Assembly (NCBI GenBank): GCA_020346825.1
Contig: CP070791.1
Span: 477,578-483,092, forward strand
Length of the DNA: 5,515 nucleotides
From: Candidatus Bathyarchaeota archaeon
GTDB taxonomy: Archaea; Thermoproteota; Bathyarchaeia; Bathyarchaeales; Bathyarchaeaceae
Direction: 5' to 3'
How positions within the stretch are numbered: the first letter of the stretch is position 1; each line of letters opens with the position of its first letter. Position numbers and translations under genes: made by a program. Of this stretch, positions 1 to 5,366 are shown piece by piece. The notes below the pieces were generated by a model. That model was not told the origin of the DNA and ran no database searches. It saw only the letters and a program-made list of their open reading frames with translations.

Positions 1-2
1 TC

Positions 3-173
3 GCCCGTATTCTAGCTGAACGTCTCGCTGAGAGAATGAAAAAAATCGCTTTGGTGTCGGTTTTCATCAAGACTTTTGGTGAAAGAGAAGCTGGGCCTAT
101 CCTTTTGAAACTCATGGACAAAACCTTTAGAATGAAGGAAGACACAAGATGTGCGCACGTCTCTCTTGGATAG
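3..173 (+). CDS. 3' end of an unrecognised gene (partial, runs off left edge)
   Basis: This frame is open from the left edge for 56 codons and ends at TAG 171-173. The peptide is charged and probably helical (many Lys, Arg and Glu; it includes the stretch FIKTFGEREAGPILLKLMDK) and has the composition of a real protein C-terminus. The stop lies 16 nt before the ATG of the following dehydratase, a spacing that fits an operon and favours that ATG over the GTG at 151, which would overlap this frame. An ATG at 36 could alternatively start a 45-residue ORF. I do not recognise the family. Only the open frame and the spacing support it. Confidence 0.4.
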   Translation, partial: ARILAERLAERMKKIALVSVFIKTFGEREAGPILLKLMDKTFRMKEDTRCAHVSLG

Positions 174-189
174 ACCGCAGGTATGGATT

Positions 190-1269
190 ATGAACGAAGA
201 GGTTGTGAATTTTCAAAATATACTTGAAGCCAGTAAGAAAATAAGAGACATTGTTGCTCGAACTCCAACATATTATTCAGTTGTTTTCAGCCAGAGGACA
301 GGCGCCAAAGTGTACTTAAAACTTGAAGGTTTTCAACCAGTGGGAGTCTTCAAGATAAGGGGTGCAGCCAACAAAATATGTAACATCTCCAAGCCAGATC
401 TAGAGAAAGGATTGGTTACAGCATCCTCTGGGAACCACGGATTATCGGTCGCCTATGTAGCTAACATTGTGGGAGCAAAAGCCATCGTCGTTGTGCCAAA
501 AAAAGCTGTAAAGGAAAAGGTGGAGGCAATTGAAAGTTATGGAGCCCAAGTCGTAGAATACGGGAAGGACTACGAAGAAGCATATGCAAAGGCTCTTGAG
601 ATGCGAGAGAAAACTGAAATGATTCTTGTGCATCCTTTCAACGACTCCTTTGTGATTGCAGGACAAGGAACAATTGGCTTGGAACTGCTTGAGGACATAC
701 CTGACTTGGATACAATTATCGTGCCTATAGGTGGAGGAGGTCTAATCTCGGGAATCGCTATCGCCGCAAAAACTTTGAAGCCAGATATAAGAATAGTTGG
801 GGTTCAAGCCGAAAGGGCTCCTGCAATATATCGATCTTGGAGAGCTGGAGAAATAGTGGAGACCGAATCCTTTAGAACGGTTGCAGATGGCTTGGTCACA
901 AGAAAACCCCTTGATTTAACCTTCAGAATAATCAAAAAGCACGTGGATGAAATTCTCCTAGTGACTGAGCAAGAAATCGGAGAATCCGTGTTGGCGCTTC
1001 TACGTGAAGCTCATGTTCTGGCTGAACCTTCTGCAGCGACTTCGCTGGCTGCCCTTTTGTTCAAATACTCTCCGAAACGAAGAGAAAAAGTTGCAATCAT
1101 CATCAGTGGAGCAAACATATCACTTGTCTACCTGCAGTCTCTGCTAAGAAAACAGAATGGGCTGTCTCTGAATTGGCAACTTGGGGCCAAAAGAAGATAC
1201 GAACGGAAAATCAAGAGAAAGCACAAGTTCTATTTCAGCGGCTCAACGTCTTACAAGTCGCTTAATTGA
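190..1269 (+). CDS. PLP-dependent threonine/serine dehydratase (threonine ammonia-lyase family), paralogue 1
   Basis: Fold-type II PLP enzyme, 359 residues from the ATG at 190. It probably deaminates L-threonine to 2-oxobutanoate and ammonia, or L-serine to pyruvate, in the cytoplasm. Motifs: the PLP-binding lysine K55 in PVGVFKIRG; SSGNHG at 79-84, which contacts the substrate carboxylate; the glycine-rich phosphate loop GGGGLISG at 181-188; and a C-terminal SGAN at 306-309. There is no ACT domain, so feedback control by isoleucine is not expected. The start at 190 is chosen because AGGT (179-182) lies 7 nt ahead; a GTG at 151 would add 13 residues unlike the family's N-terminus and overlap the preceding frame. 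Oddly, after the usual family end near residue 320 there is a basic tail of about 40 residues (AKRRYERKIKRKHK). Serine racemase or another hydroxy-amino-acid dehydratase is possible. Family assignment is firm; the exact substrate is not. Confidence 0.9.
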   Translation: MNEEVVNFQNILEASKKIRDIVARTPTYYSVVFSQRTGAKVYLKLEGFQPVGVFKIRGAANKICNISKPDLEKGLVTASSGNHGLSVAYVANIVGAKAIVVVPKKAVKEKVEAIESYGAQVVEYGKDYEEAYAKALEMREKTEMILVHPFNDSFVIAGQGTIGLELLEDIPDLDTIIVPIGGGGLISGIAIAAKTLKPDIRIVGVQAERAPAIYRSWRAGEIVETESFRTVADGLVTRKPLDLTFRIIKKHVDEILLVTEQEIGESVLALLREAHVLAEPSAATSLAALLFKYSPKRREKVAIIISGANISLVYLQSLLRKQNGLSLNWQLGAKRRYERKIKRKHKFYFSGSTSYKSLN

Positions 1270-1270
1270 C

Positions 1271-1284
1271 CTTTCTGTTTTTTA
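1271..1284 (+). terminator. oligo-T terminator after dehydratase 1
   Basis: A pyrimidine-rich run with six consecutive T (1278-1283) begins two bases after the TGA stop. Archaeal RNA polymerase commonly terminates at such T tracts without needing a hairpin. A short inverted repeat (ACTAC/GTAGT, 1291-1302) follows. Confidence 0.45.
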
Positions 1285-1435
1285 GCCCGAACTACTTGTA
1301 GTATCATCACGACTTTATGCGCGCGCGTTCAGTCCTCTTGGATAGCTTTGTCGCTGTTTTTAGGGATATGTGTGCACAAAAGTTTTTGTCAGTGTTTCCT
1401 ATCTACTAGAGCTTGGTATGCTCTGGAAGACCTTG

Positions 1436-1441
1436 AAAGGA
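1436..1441 (+). promoter_or_regulatory. ribosome-binding site of the nuclease-like gene
   Basis: AAAGGA lies 7 nt before the ATG at 1449 and supports that start. I could not find a convincing TATA box at the expected distance in 1285-1435. Confidence 0.5.
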
Positions 1442-1448
1442 AATTGCC

Positions 1449-2087
1449 ATGAAGAAGTTTGACAGAGACTTGAGCATTTTATTGACAAACTTGAGCAAGT
1501 CCGCAGATAGAGAGACGAAGAAGAAGCTGAATGATCTAAGGAATAGATTGATTCGTCTTAACGACGAGAATGTTGTTAAGATTAATCATTCAGTCATGGA
1601 GCTCGTTTGCGCCAAATACCTGATTCTAAAGGGGTATGAAGTAGATGTGGAGCGTTCGTTGGAAGGAGGCCTTATCTGCGATTTGTATGGAATGAAAGGC
1701 TATGGAACTTTGATTGTTGAGGTGGAGACGGGTTTCGTTCCGCCCAGCCACGCTCTAGATCCCGCGACCTATTGCAAGGCAAGAATAGCGAGCAAAATAA
1801 CTCGATATGGCAACCGTTCTGACAAGTTTGCTCTTGGCGTGCCTCCCTATTATATACTACAAATTCCGCCAGCGCTTACCAAGCCTCCTCGGGACAGAAA
1901 ACCTGAGGAGATGAAGGAGATAAAAAGTCGCTGCGACTTGTATTACAAGAATCCTCCCGTGAGCATTGATGAAATCAGGAACGCGCGCCTTCACGCAATA
2001 TACGTCATAGATGTAGATGGGGTCGCTGTTCAAGAAATCGATCCGAGTGCCTACGTAGAGAACAAAACTCGATTCGGATATGTGTGA
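1449..2087 (+). CDS. Conserved-looking archaeal protein, possible PD-(D/E)xK-type nuclease fold
   Basis: A 212-residue soluble protein with no signal peptide or membrane segment. The first 45 residues are charged and helical. A core follows that resembles the restriction-endonuclease fold: a helix with E51, a strand with D78 (GGLICDLYG), then a strand with E91-V-E93 (LIVEVETGFVP), then a helix with K116 (ARIASKITRYG). The canonical E-x-K is E-x-E here, and K116 could supply the lysine from the helix, as in some members of that superfamily; this is inference. The C-terminal part has a PP-rich segment (YYILQIPPALTKPPRDR), a CDLYYKNPPV stretch and a final beta-rich piece (LHAIYVIDVDGVAV). It stands alone between two dehydratase paralogues, and the spacing to both neighbours gives no operon. 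I cannot name a family or a substrate. That it is a real gene is well supported by length, start context and protein-like composition. Confidence 0.8.
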   Translation: MKKFDRDLSILLTNLSKSADRETKKKLNDLRNRLIRLNDENVVKINHSVMELVCAKYLILKGYEVDVERSLEGGLICDLYGMKGYGTLIVEVETGFVPPSHALDPATYCKARIASKITRYGNRSDKFALGVPPYYILQIPPALTKPPRDRKPEEMKEIKSRCDLYYKNPPVSIDEIRNARLHAIYVIDVDGVAVQEIDPSAYVENKTRFGYV

Positions 2088-2097
2088 TAAAAGCCAA

Positions 2098-2108
2098 GGA
2101 AGTTTTTC
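2098..2108 (+). terminator. possible T-tract terminator of the nuclease-like gene
   Basis: A run of five T (2103-2107) lies about 15 nt after the stop. An inverted repeat AACATT/AATGTT (2122-2138, 5-nt loop) follows, with a second T-rich stretch after it. This is weak but correctly placed for a gene whose right-hand neighbour converges on it. Confidence 0.35.
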
Positions 2109-2191
2109 GACTATCCTATCAAACATTCAGATAATGTTAAGTTTCTTATGGGTAGCACCCCGTAATACTTTAAGGTGCGCGCGCGAACGGC

Positions 2192-2206
2192 CCTACGTAG
2201 CGTAGG
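2192..2206. repeat. perfect inverted repeat over the stop codon of dehydratase 2
   Basis: The arms CCTACG (2192-2197) and CGTAGG (2201-2206) match perfectly around a 3-nt loop and include the minus-strand stop codon. On the + strand it is followed by TTTCTTT, so it could act as a termination hairpin for transcripts arriving from the nuclease-like gene. It could also be chance. Confidence 0.4.
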
Positions 2207-3167
2207 TTTCTTTGAGTATGGTTTGGAGGTTCTGGAGAGTCAAGTTTCCTCCAGTTAAGACCAAGGCAACTTTTTTACCCTGAAGTTTTTTCCTGAGTTT
2301 GAAGGCAGCTGCTGTTGAAGCCGCTCCAGCTCCCTCTGCAAGCTGATGAATTGTTTCGAGAAGCGTAAGAATTGCACTTTTCATCTCCCTTTCGCTCACC
2401 AAAACGATGTTGTCAATCATTTTGTTGATGATTCCAAGCGTAAATTTGAAGGGAACCCTTGTAGCTAGGCCATCAGCAAAGGTTTCAGCTGATTTGGTTT
2501 CAACAAGCTCCTTTTTTTTCCAAGATAGGTAGACTGAAGGAGCTTCTTCCGCTTGGACGCCGATAATTTCTACTTCTGGATTTATGGATTTGGCGACAAC
2601 ACAGGCTGCTGCGGCTCCGCTGCCGCCTCCTATGGGAGTCAGTATGGCTTCGACGTATGGAAGGTCTTCCATGATTTCAAGATAAAGGGTTCCAACTCCT
2701 GCGATTAGTAAAGGTTCATTGGCTGAATGGATATAGCGGTATCCTTTTTTCTTCGCTTCTTCTTCAACCCATAGTCTTGCTTCGTCGAAGTCTGAACCAC
2801 GAAATTCGATGTGGGCTCCAAAATTCCTTATGGCTTCAACCTTGTTTGGGTTTGACTTCTGGGGAACTGCGACGATGGCTTTCACACCGAAAAGGGACGC
2901 TGCGTAAGCTATGGACTGACCGTGGTTTCCAGTTGAAGCTGTTATGACGCCCCTGCGTTTTTCTTCCTCTGAAAGCTTTGAAATCAGATTTATGCCTCCT
3001 CTAACTTTGAACACACCTATTGGTTGAAGATTCTCGCATTTGACGTAGGCTTCGAACCCTAATCGCTTTGAAAGGATCGGGGACGTTGCAAGAGGTGTTT
3101 GGGGAAGATATCTGTTCACGATTCTTCGAGCCTTATAAATATCGTCCAACGTGACTGGTTGAAGCAA
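2193..3167 (-). CDS. PLP-dependent threonine/serine dehydratase (threonine ammonia-lyase family), paralogue 2
   Basis: 324 residues, the usual length for a catabolic-type dehydratase without an ACT domain. Expected reaction: L-threonine to 2-oxobutanoate plus ammonia, or L-serine to pyruvate. Motifs in order: N-terminal TLDDIYKARRIV typical of the family; PLP lysine K54 in LQPIGVFKVRGG; STGNHG at 78-83; phosphate loop GGGSGA at 180-185; GVQAEEAPSVYLSW around 203-216; ADGLATR at 231-237; TGGN at 305-308. Several blocks match paralogue 1 almost residue for residue, but this copy keeps the normal C-terminus. The start is TTG at 3167: an in-frame TAG lies two codons upstream and GGTG sits 6 nt ahead, so no earlier start is possible. 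It is transcribed alone from a TATA-like box at 3205-3210. The exact substrate is uncertain; related hydroxy-amino-acid lyases or a racemase remain possible. Confidence 0.92.
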   Translation of the reverse strand: MLQPVTLDDIYKARRIVNRYLPQTPLATSPILSKRLGFEAYVKCENLQPIGVFKVRGGINLISKLSEEEKRRGVITASTGNHGQSIAYAASLFGVKAIVAVPQKSNPNKVEAIRNFGAHIEFRGSDFDEARLWVEEEAKKKGYRYIHSANEPLLIAGVGTLYLEIMEDLPYVEAILTPIGGGSGAAAACVVAKSINPEVEIIGVQAEEAPSVYLSWKKKELVETKSAETFADGLATRVPFKFTLGIINKMIDNIVLVSEREMKSAILTLLETIHQLAEGAGAASTAAAFKLRKKLQGKKVALVLTGGNLTLQNLQTILKETYAT

Positions 3168-3173
3168 AGTCTA

Positions 3174-3177
3174 CACC
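3174..3177 (-). promoter_or_regulatory. ribosome-binding site fixing the TTG start of dehydratase 2
   Basis: GGTG on the minus strand, 6 nt before the TTG start. Together with the in-frame stop at 3171-3173 it makes the TTG the natural start. Confidence 0.5.
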
Positions 3178-3204
3178 CGAACCAGAATGATACCGCAGCA
3201 TGGC

Positions 3205-3210
3205 TTTAAA
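3205..3210 (-). promoter_or_regulatory. TATA-like box ahead of dehydratase 2
   Basis: TTTAAA lies about 40 nt upstream of the TTG start. Initiation about 25 nt downstream would give a leader of roughly 15 nt that still contains the GGTG. The hexamer is self-complementary, so it could also serve the opposite strand. Confidence 0.45.
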
Positions 3211-3338
3211 TCTTGTATTAGTAGCTAAGGAACAAGAATGTGATGAGTCTGCGCTGGGTGTCAGGAAGAAAAGAAGCCTATTCATCTGGGATTTTTGGTT
3301 GAAAGATCGTATTGATTAAAAGATTGTGTTCTACTTCT

Positions 3339-3605
3339 CTATTTTCTTGTCTGTGTCTTCCTTGTCTTCTTTTCAAGAGTGTCTACTCTTTTTCTCAAGC
3401 TTTCTATTTCGTCTTCGAGAGCGTTGATTCTTGCTGCACTCATTTTGCCCAGCATTCTTGGCATGACCTTGATGTCCATTTTTGTTTTGAATTCTGATTC
3501 TAGGACCTTTCCTTCCGAGAAGTCCAGCCATAGCTTGAAAGCTTTTTTTTCGTCTTTGGTTAGGGACTGAGCGAACTTCTTGGTCCATCTTTTCCTTAGA
3601 CTCAT
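3339..3605 (-). CDS. Small basic coiled-coil protein, function unknown
   Basis: 88 residues and very rich in Lys and Arg at both ends. Residues 1-30 are probably helical (RWTKKFAQSLTKDEKKAFKL). A short linker follows, then a clear coiled coil from about 57 to 82, with hydrophobic residues I60, L63, I67, L70, V74 and L77 spaced 3-4-3-4-3. Its ATG overlaps the TGA of the HD-domain gene (ATGA, 3605-3602), so the two are probably translationally coupled. GGAGG (3616-3620) lies 10 nt ahead and supports this start. I do not recognise a family. Shape and charge would suit a nucleic-acid- or protein-binding partner that dimerises through the coiled coil; this is inference. A minus-strand T-rich stretch follows the stop. 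Confidence 0.8.
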   Translation of the reverse strand: MSLRKRWTKKFAQSLTKDEKKAFKLWLDFSEGKVLESEFKTKMDIKVMPRMLGKMSAARINALEDEIESLRKRVDTLEKKTRKTQTRK

Positions 3606-4168
3606 GAGTTTGATTCCTCCAACGTGTGTGAGAGAAGTCTTGTCAACTCAGGCTGCGTGATGGCTTTTTCTGCAGATTTGATGAATCTTTCTAAGTTTTG
3701 ACCTGTTAAACCTGCTGGCTTGTATTCAATGGCTTGCAGAGCCATTTCAAGTTTTTCGAGTTGTCTCACGGCTTTCGCGTCCCGGGTTTTTCCTTCTTGG
3801 TATTCTTTCCAATCAATCAAGTATTTTTCCCTCAGTTTTATTGGCAAGAGATTTAACAGTTGGTTTATGACAGTGTCTTCTCTGTCTTTGCTGACTTTAG
3901 TCTTTTTTGATGGCGTCAAGTCTCCGGTGATTGCTTCAGGAAGGTCGTGAATCAACGCCATTCTCAGCAACTTAAGCTGGTTCAAATCTTCTAAATCGGC
4001 GTATATCATGCAGAGAATCGCTGTTCTGAAGAGGTGATCTGCAACTGATTCGGGTTGTGGTATGCCTACCTCAACCCACCCCGATCTTGGAGTTTTTTTC
4101 AATCTACCAGTCACCTGAAAGAATCTAATCAAATCATGGAAATTGGAGTTTGTCGTTTTGTTGAGCAT
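3602..4168 (-). CDS. HD-domain phosphohydrolase, 5'-deoxynucleotidase-like (YfbR/HDDC2 type)
   Basis: 188 residues, the usual size of the family, which removes phosphate from deoxynucleoside 5'-monophosphates with a divalent metal in the cytoplasm. The family signature is nearly complete: a leading helix (LIRFFQVTGRLKKTPRSGW), PESVADH with H45, the HD pair H74-D75 followed by LPEAITGDLTP (E78, D83), and the late helix VRQLEKLEMALQAIEYK. In relatives such as HDDC2 that helix carries Asp (QLD..EM), the last metal ligand; here it is E138, so activity or metal preference could differ. The ATG at 4168 has GGGAGAG 5 nt ahead. It is the first gene of a two-gene unit with the coiled-coil protein, which it overlaps by 4 nt. 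The superfamily is certain; the nucleotidase role rests on family resemblance. Confidence 0.88.
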   Translation of the reverse strand: MLNKTTNSNFHDLIRFFQVTGRLKKTPRSGWVEVGIPQPESVADHLFRTAILCMIYADLEDLNQLKLLRMALIHDLPEAITGDLTPSKKTKVSKDREDTVINQLLNLLPIKLREKYLIDWKEYQEGKTRDAKAVRQLEKLEMALQAIEYKPAGLTGQNLERFIKSAEKAITQPELTRLLSHTLEESNS

Positions 4169-4257
4169 GTGATCTCTCCCACGTTCAATTAGAAGGTTTG
4201 ATGGAAGTTAATCTTTGTGAAACGTGATGTTATTGTGGTTGTGGGGTAGCTTACCGC

Positions 4258-4278
4258 AAAAGAGAGAAGATGAAGGTT
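4258..4278 (-). terminator. pyrimidine-rich tract after the EF-like gene
   Basis: On the minus strand the stop codon is followed at once by about 20 nt of C/T-rich sequence ending in four T. This is a plausible archaeal termination region before the HD-domain gene. There is no strong hairpin. Confidence 0.3.
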
Positions 4279-4536
4279 TTAGGTTATCTTGTAGACGATG
4301 TCACTTTCTCTCACTCTATCATCTACTTTTAGTCCAATGCTTTGACCTGCTTCTGCTCGTTGGACCTTCTCGTGTTCTATCTCCATGGAACCCACTATTT
4401 GTTCAAGGTTTGTGGTAGGTCCTTTGATGAGGATTCGGTCGCCAGCAGAGAGCGCATCCTTCAATTCAACAACTGCTACACTTATCTTTAGGAAGAAATG
4501 TGATACTCTTCCAACTTCTCGTAATTCCTCACTCAA
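4279..4536 (-). CDS. EF-Tu domain-2-like small protein (translation elongation factor-like)
   Basis: 85 residues forming one beta-barrel like domain 2 of EF-Tu/EF-1A, with no GTPase domain. Markers: EVGRVSHFFLKISVAVVEL at 7-25, GDRILIKGPTT at 32-42, MEIEHEKV at 51-58 and GQSIGLKVDDRVRESD at 64-79, the pattern of the stand-alone 'elongation factor-like' proteins common in archaea and some bacteria. Their role is not well established; relatives are often seen near U32-type peptidases, but none is visible here. The frame is open back to a TTG at 4563, but the TTG at 4536 is preferred: GAGGTG lies exactly 6 nt ahead and the family normally starts a few residues before 'GRV'. A TATA-like box at 4585-4595 fits this start, giving a leader of about 25 nt. 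Family call is secure; function is inferred. Confidence 0.85.
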   Translation of the reverse strand: MSEELREVGRVSHFFLKISVAVVELKDALSAGDRILIKGPTTNLEQIVGSMEIEHEKVQRAEAGQSIGLKVDDRVRESDIVYKIT

Positions 4537-4542
4537 AACTAG

Positions 4543-4548
4543 CACCTC
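4543..4548 (-). promoter_or_regulatory. ribosome-binding site fixing the internal TTG start of the EF-like gene
   Basis: GAGGTG on the minus strand, 6 nt before the TTG at 4536. It would lie inside the coding region if the longer TTG start at 4563 were used, so it argues for the shorter protein. Confidence 0.65.
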
Positions 4549-4584
4549 AACTCTAAACGGCAATAGATTAATGTTTTCCCCCTA

Positions 4585-4595
4585 GATATAATTTA
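4585..4595 (-). promoter_or_regulatory. TATA-like box for the EF-like gene
   Basis: An A/T-only stretch (minus strand TAAATTATATC) lies about 50 nt upstream of the TTG at 4536. It could also influence the divergent PEBP gene. Confidence 0.45.
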
Positions 4596-4642
4596 TTGGG
4601 ATCTGCTTAGTGATGCAGAATTTTGCATGGCTTCCTAACAAA

Positions 4643-4650
4643 TCTTTTAT
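4643..4650 (+). promoter_or_regulatory. possible TATA box of the PEBP gene
   Basis: TCTTTTAT ends about 36 nt before the ATG at 4686. Initiation 25 nt downstream would place the transcript start at or just before the GAGGTG. The match to the archaeal consensus is only fair. Confidence 0.3.
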
Positions 4651-4673
4651 CAAGATTGGAATCTATCAAGTCT

Positions 4674-4679
4674 GAGGTG
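4674..4679 (+). promoter_or_regulatory. ribosome-binding site fixing the PEBP start
   Basis: GAGGTG, 6 nt before the ATG at 4686. The same hexamer and spacing occur at the divergent EF-like gene. It excludes the in-frame ATG at 4623 as the main start. Confidence 0.7.
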
Positions 4680-4685
4680 TTTTGT

Positions 4686-5120
4686 ATGAAATTGAAGAGT
4701 GAAGATTTTGAGGATAACAACATTATACCTTCTGAATTTACCTGTGATGGGGAAGATATTTCTCCACAGCTATCATGGGAAGACGTGCCTCCAGAAACGA
4801 GGAGTTTTGCTTTGAGCGTCACAGACCCAGATGCGCCAGGAGGCAAATGGATCCATTGGCTTGTCTACAACATTCCTAGGGATATAAAAAGTATCGAGCG
4901 GAGCAGCTTGCCCAAAGGAGCCAAAGAGGTTGAAAACGATTTTGGCAAGGAAGAATATGGGGGCCCCTGTCCTCCTTACGGGACACATAGATATATCTTC
5001 ACCATATATGCCCTTGGTACGGAACATCTAGAAGGCGTCAATAAACACAACTTCTTCGCCAAGGTTAAAGATCACACTCTAGACAAAACGGTGCTGAAAG
5101 CATTATGCAAGCGGAAATGA
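4686..5120 (+). CDS. PEBP family protein (YbhB/YbcL, Raf kinase inhibitor-like)
   Basis: 144 residues, close to the usual length of prokaryotic YbhB/YbcL proteins. Family motifs are present in order: FTCDGEDISPQLSWEDVP at 18-35, DPDAPGG at 47-53, WIHWLVYNIP at 55-64 and YGGPCPPYGTHRY at 91-103. The DPDAP, the histidine of WIHW and the GxHR segment form the anion-binding pocket that in eukaryotic relatives binds phosphorylated head groups. No signal peptide is seen, so it is probably cytoplasmic. The physiological role in archaea is not known. The ATG at 4686 is chosen for its GAGGTG; starting at 4623 would add 21 residues (LTNLLSRLESIKSEVF) with no family counterpart. It is divergent from the EF-like gene and followed by about 170 nt without a gene, so it is probably transcribed alone. 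Confidence 0.93.
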   Translation: MKLKSEDFEDNNIIPSEFTCDGEDISPQLSWEDVPPETRSFALSVTDPDAPGGKWIHWLVYNIPRDIKSIERSSLPKGAKEVENDFGKEEYGGPCPPYGTHRYIFTIYALGTEHLEGVNKHNFFAKVKDHTLDKTVLKALCKRK

Positions 5121-5248
5121 AGGCAATCTGACAATCTGCTCTCTGTTCTTGGGTTGCTAAGTTGTTCTATTAGCTAGACCGCCCTTCCATGCCTGATTCA
5201 ATTTGAACCACGTAACTCTTATTCTCCATCGCTCCAACTGAGACTGAG
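5121..5248. other. intergenic stretch with no gene seen
   Basis: Between the PEBP gene and the tRNA promoter I see no supported coding frame. It begins with a short tandem repeat (CAATCTG at 5124-5130 and 5132-5138) and a C/T-rich run (5139-5149) that could terminate the PEBP transcript. Confidence 0.5.
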
Positions 5249-5264
5249 AAAATCCTTTAATAAA
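5249..5264 (+). promoter_or_regulatory. BRE/TATA promoter of tRNA-Ile
   Basis: An A-rich BRE-like stretch runs into CTTTAATAAA (5255-5264). Its centre is about 29 nt before the first base of the mature tRNA, the expected archaeal TATA-to-start distance for a nearly leaderless tRNA transcript. Confidence 0.65.
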
Positions 5265-5288
5265 CGTGACATTTTATGATTGTTTGTA

Positions 5289-5366
5289 GGGCCGGTGGCT
5301 CAGCATGGCTAGAGCGTTCGGCTGATAACCGAAAGGTCGAGAGTTCAAATCTCTCCCGGCCCACCA
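5289..5366 (+). tRNA. tRNA-Ile (anticodon GAU), CCA encoded
   Basis: A complete cloverleaf of 78 nt. The acceptor arms GGGCCGG (5289-5295) and CCGGCCC (5356-5362) pair fully. The D stem is GCTC/GAGC (5298-5301 with 5312-5315). The anticodon stem is TTCGG/CCGAA (5317-5321 with 5329-5333) around loop CTGATAA, with anticodon GAT at 5324-5326. The T stem is GAGAG/CTCTC around TTCAAAT (5344-5350). The discriminator is A at 5363, and CCA is encoded at 5364-5366. No intron is present. The GAU anticodon reads AUU and AUC. An open frame that crosses this gene is not coding. Confidence 0.97.

Noticed and set aside
151..189. GTG start adding 13 residues to dehydratase 1
   Set aside because: It overlaps the preceding open frame and has no family counterpart. 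The ATG at 190 has AGGT at good spacing.
1371..1389. TGTGCACA palindrome and ACAAAA/TTTTGT repeat as an operator
   Set aside because: They are short and of low complexity, with no promoter found beside them. There is not enough to call a regulatory site.
1449..2087. Restriction-modification or defence gene
   Set aside because: No methyltransferase, specificity subunit, helicase or other defence gene is nearby, and the nuclease fold itself is only inferred.
1857..2126. 89-codon minus-strand frame
   Set aside because: It lies almost wholly opposite the nuclease-like gene, has a poor start context and is not protein-like in composition.
3312..3570. Two + strand frames opposite the coiled-coil gene
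   Set aside because: They are rich in Ser, Phe and Leu because they read the reverse of a Lys/Glu-rich gene. The minus-strand gene has an overlap and a ribosome-binding site.
4607..5027. Minus-strand frames opposite the PEBP gene
   Set aside because: They are antisense shadows of a gene with unmistakable PEBP motifs.
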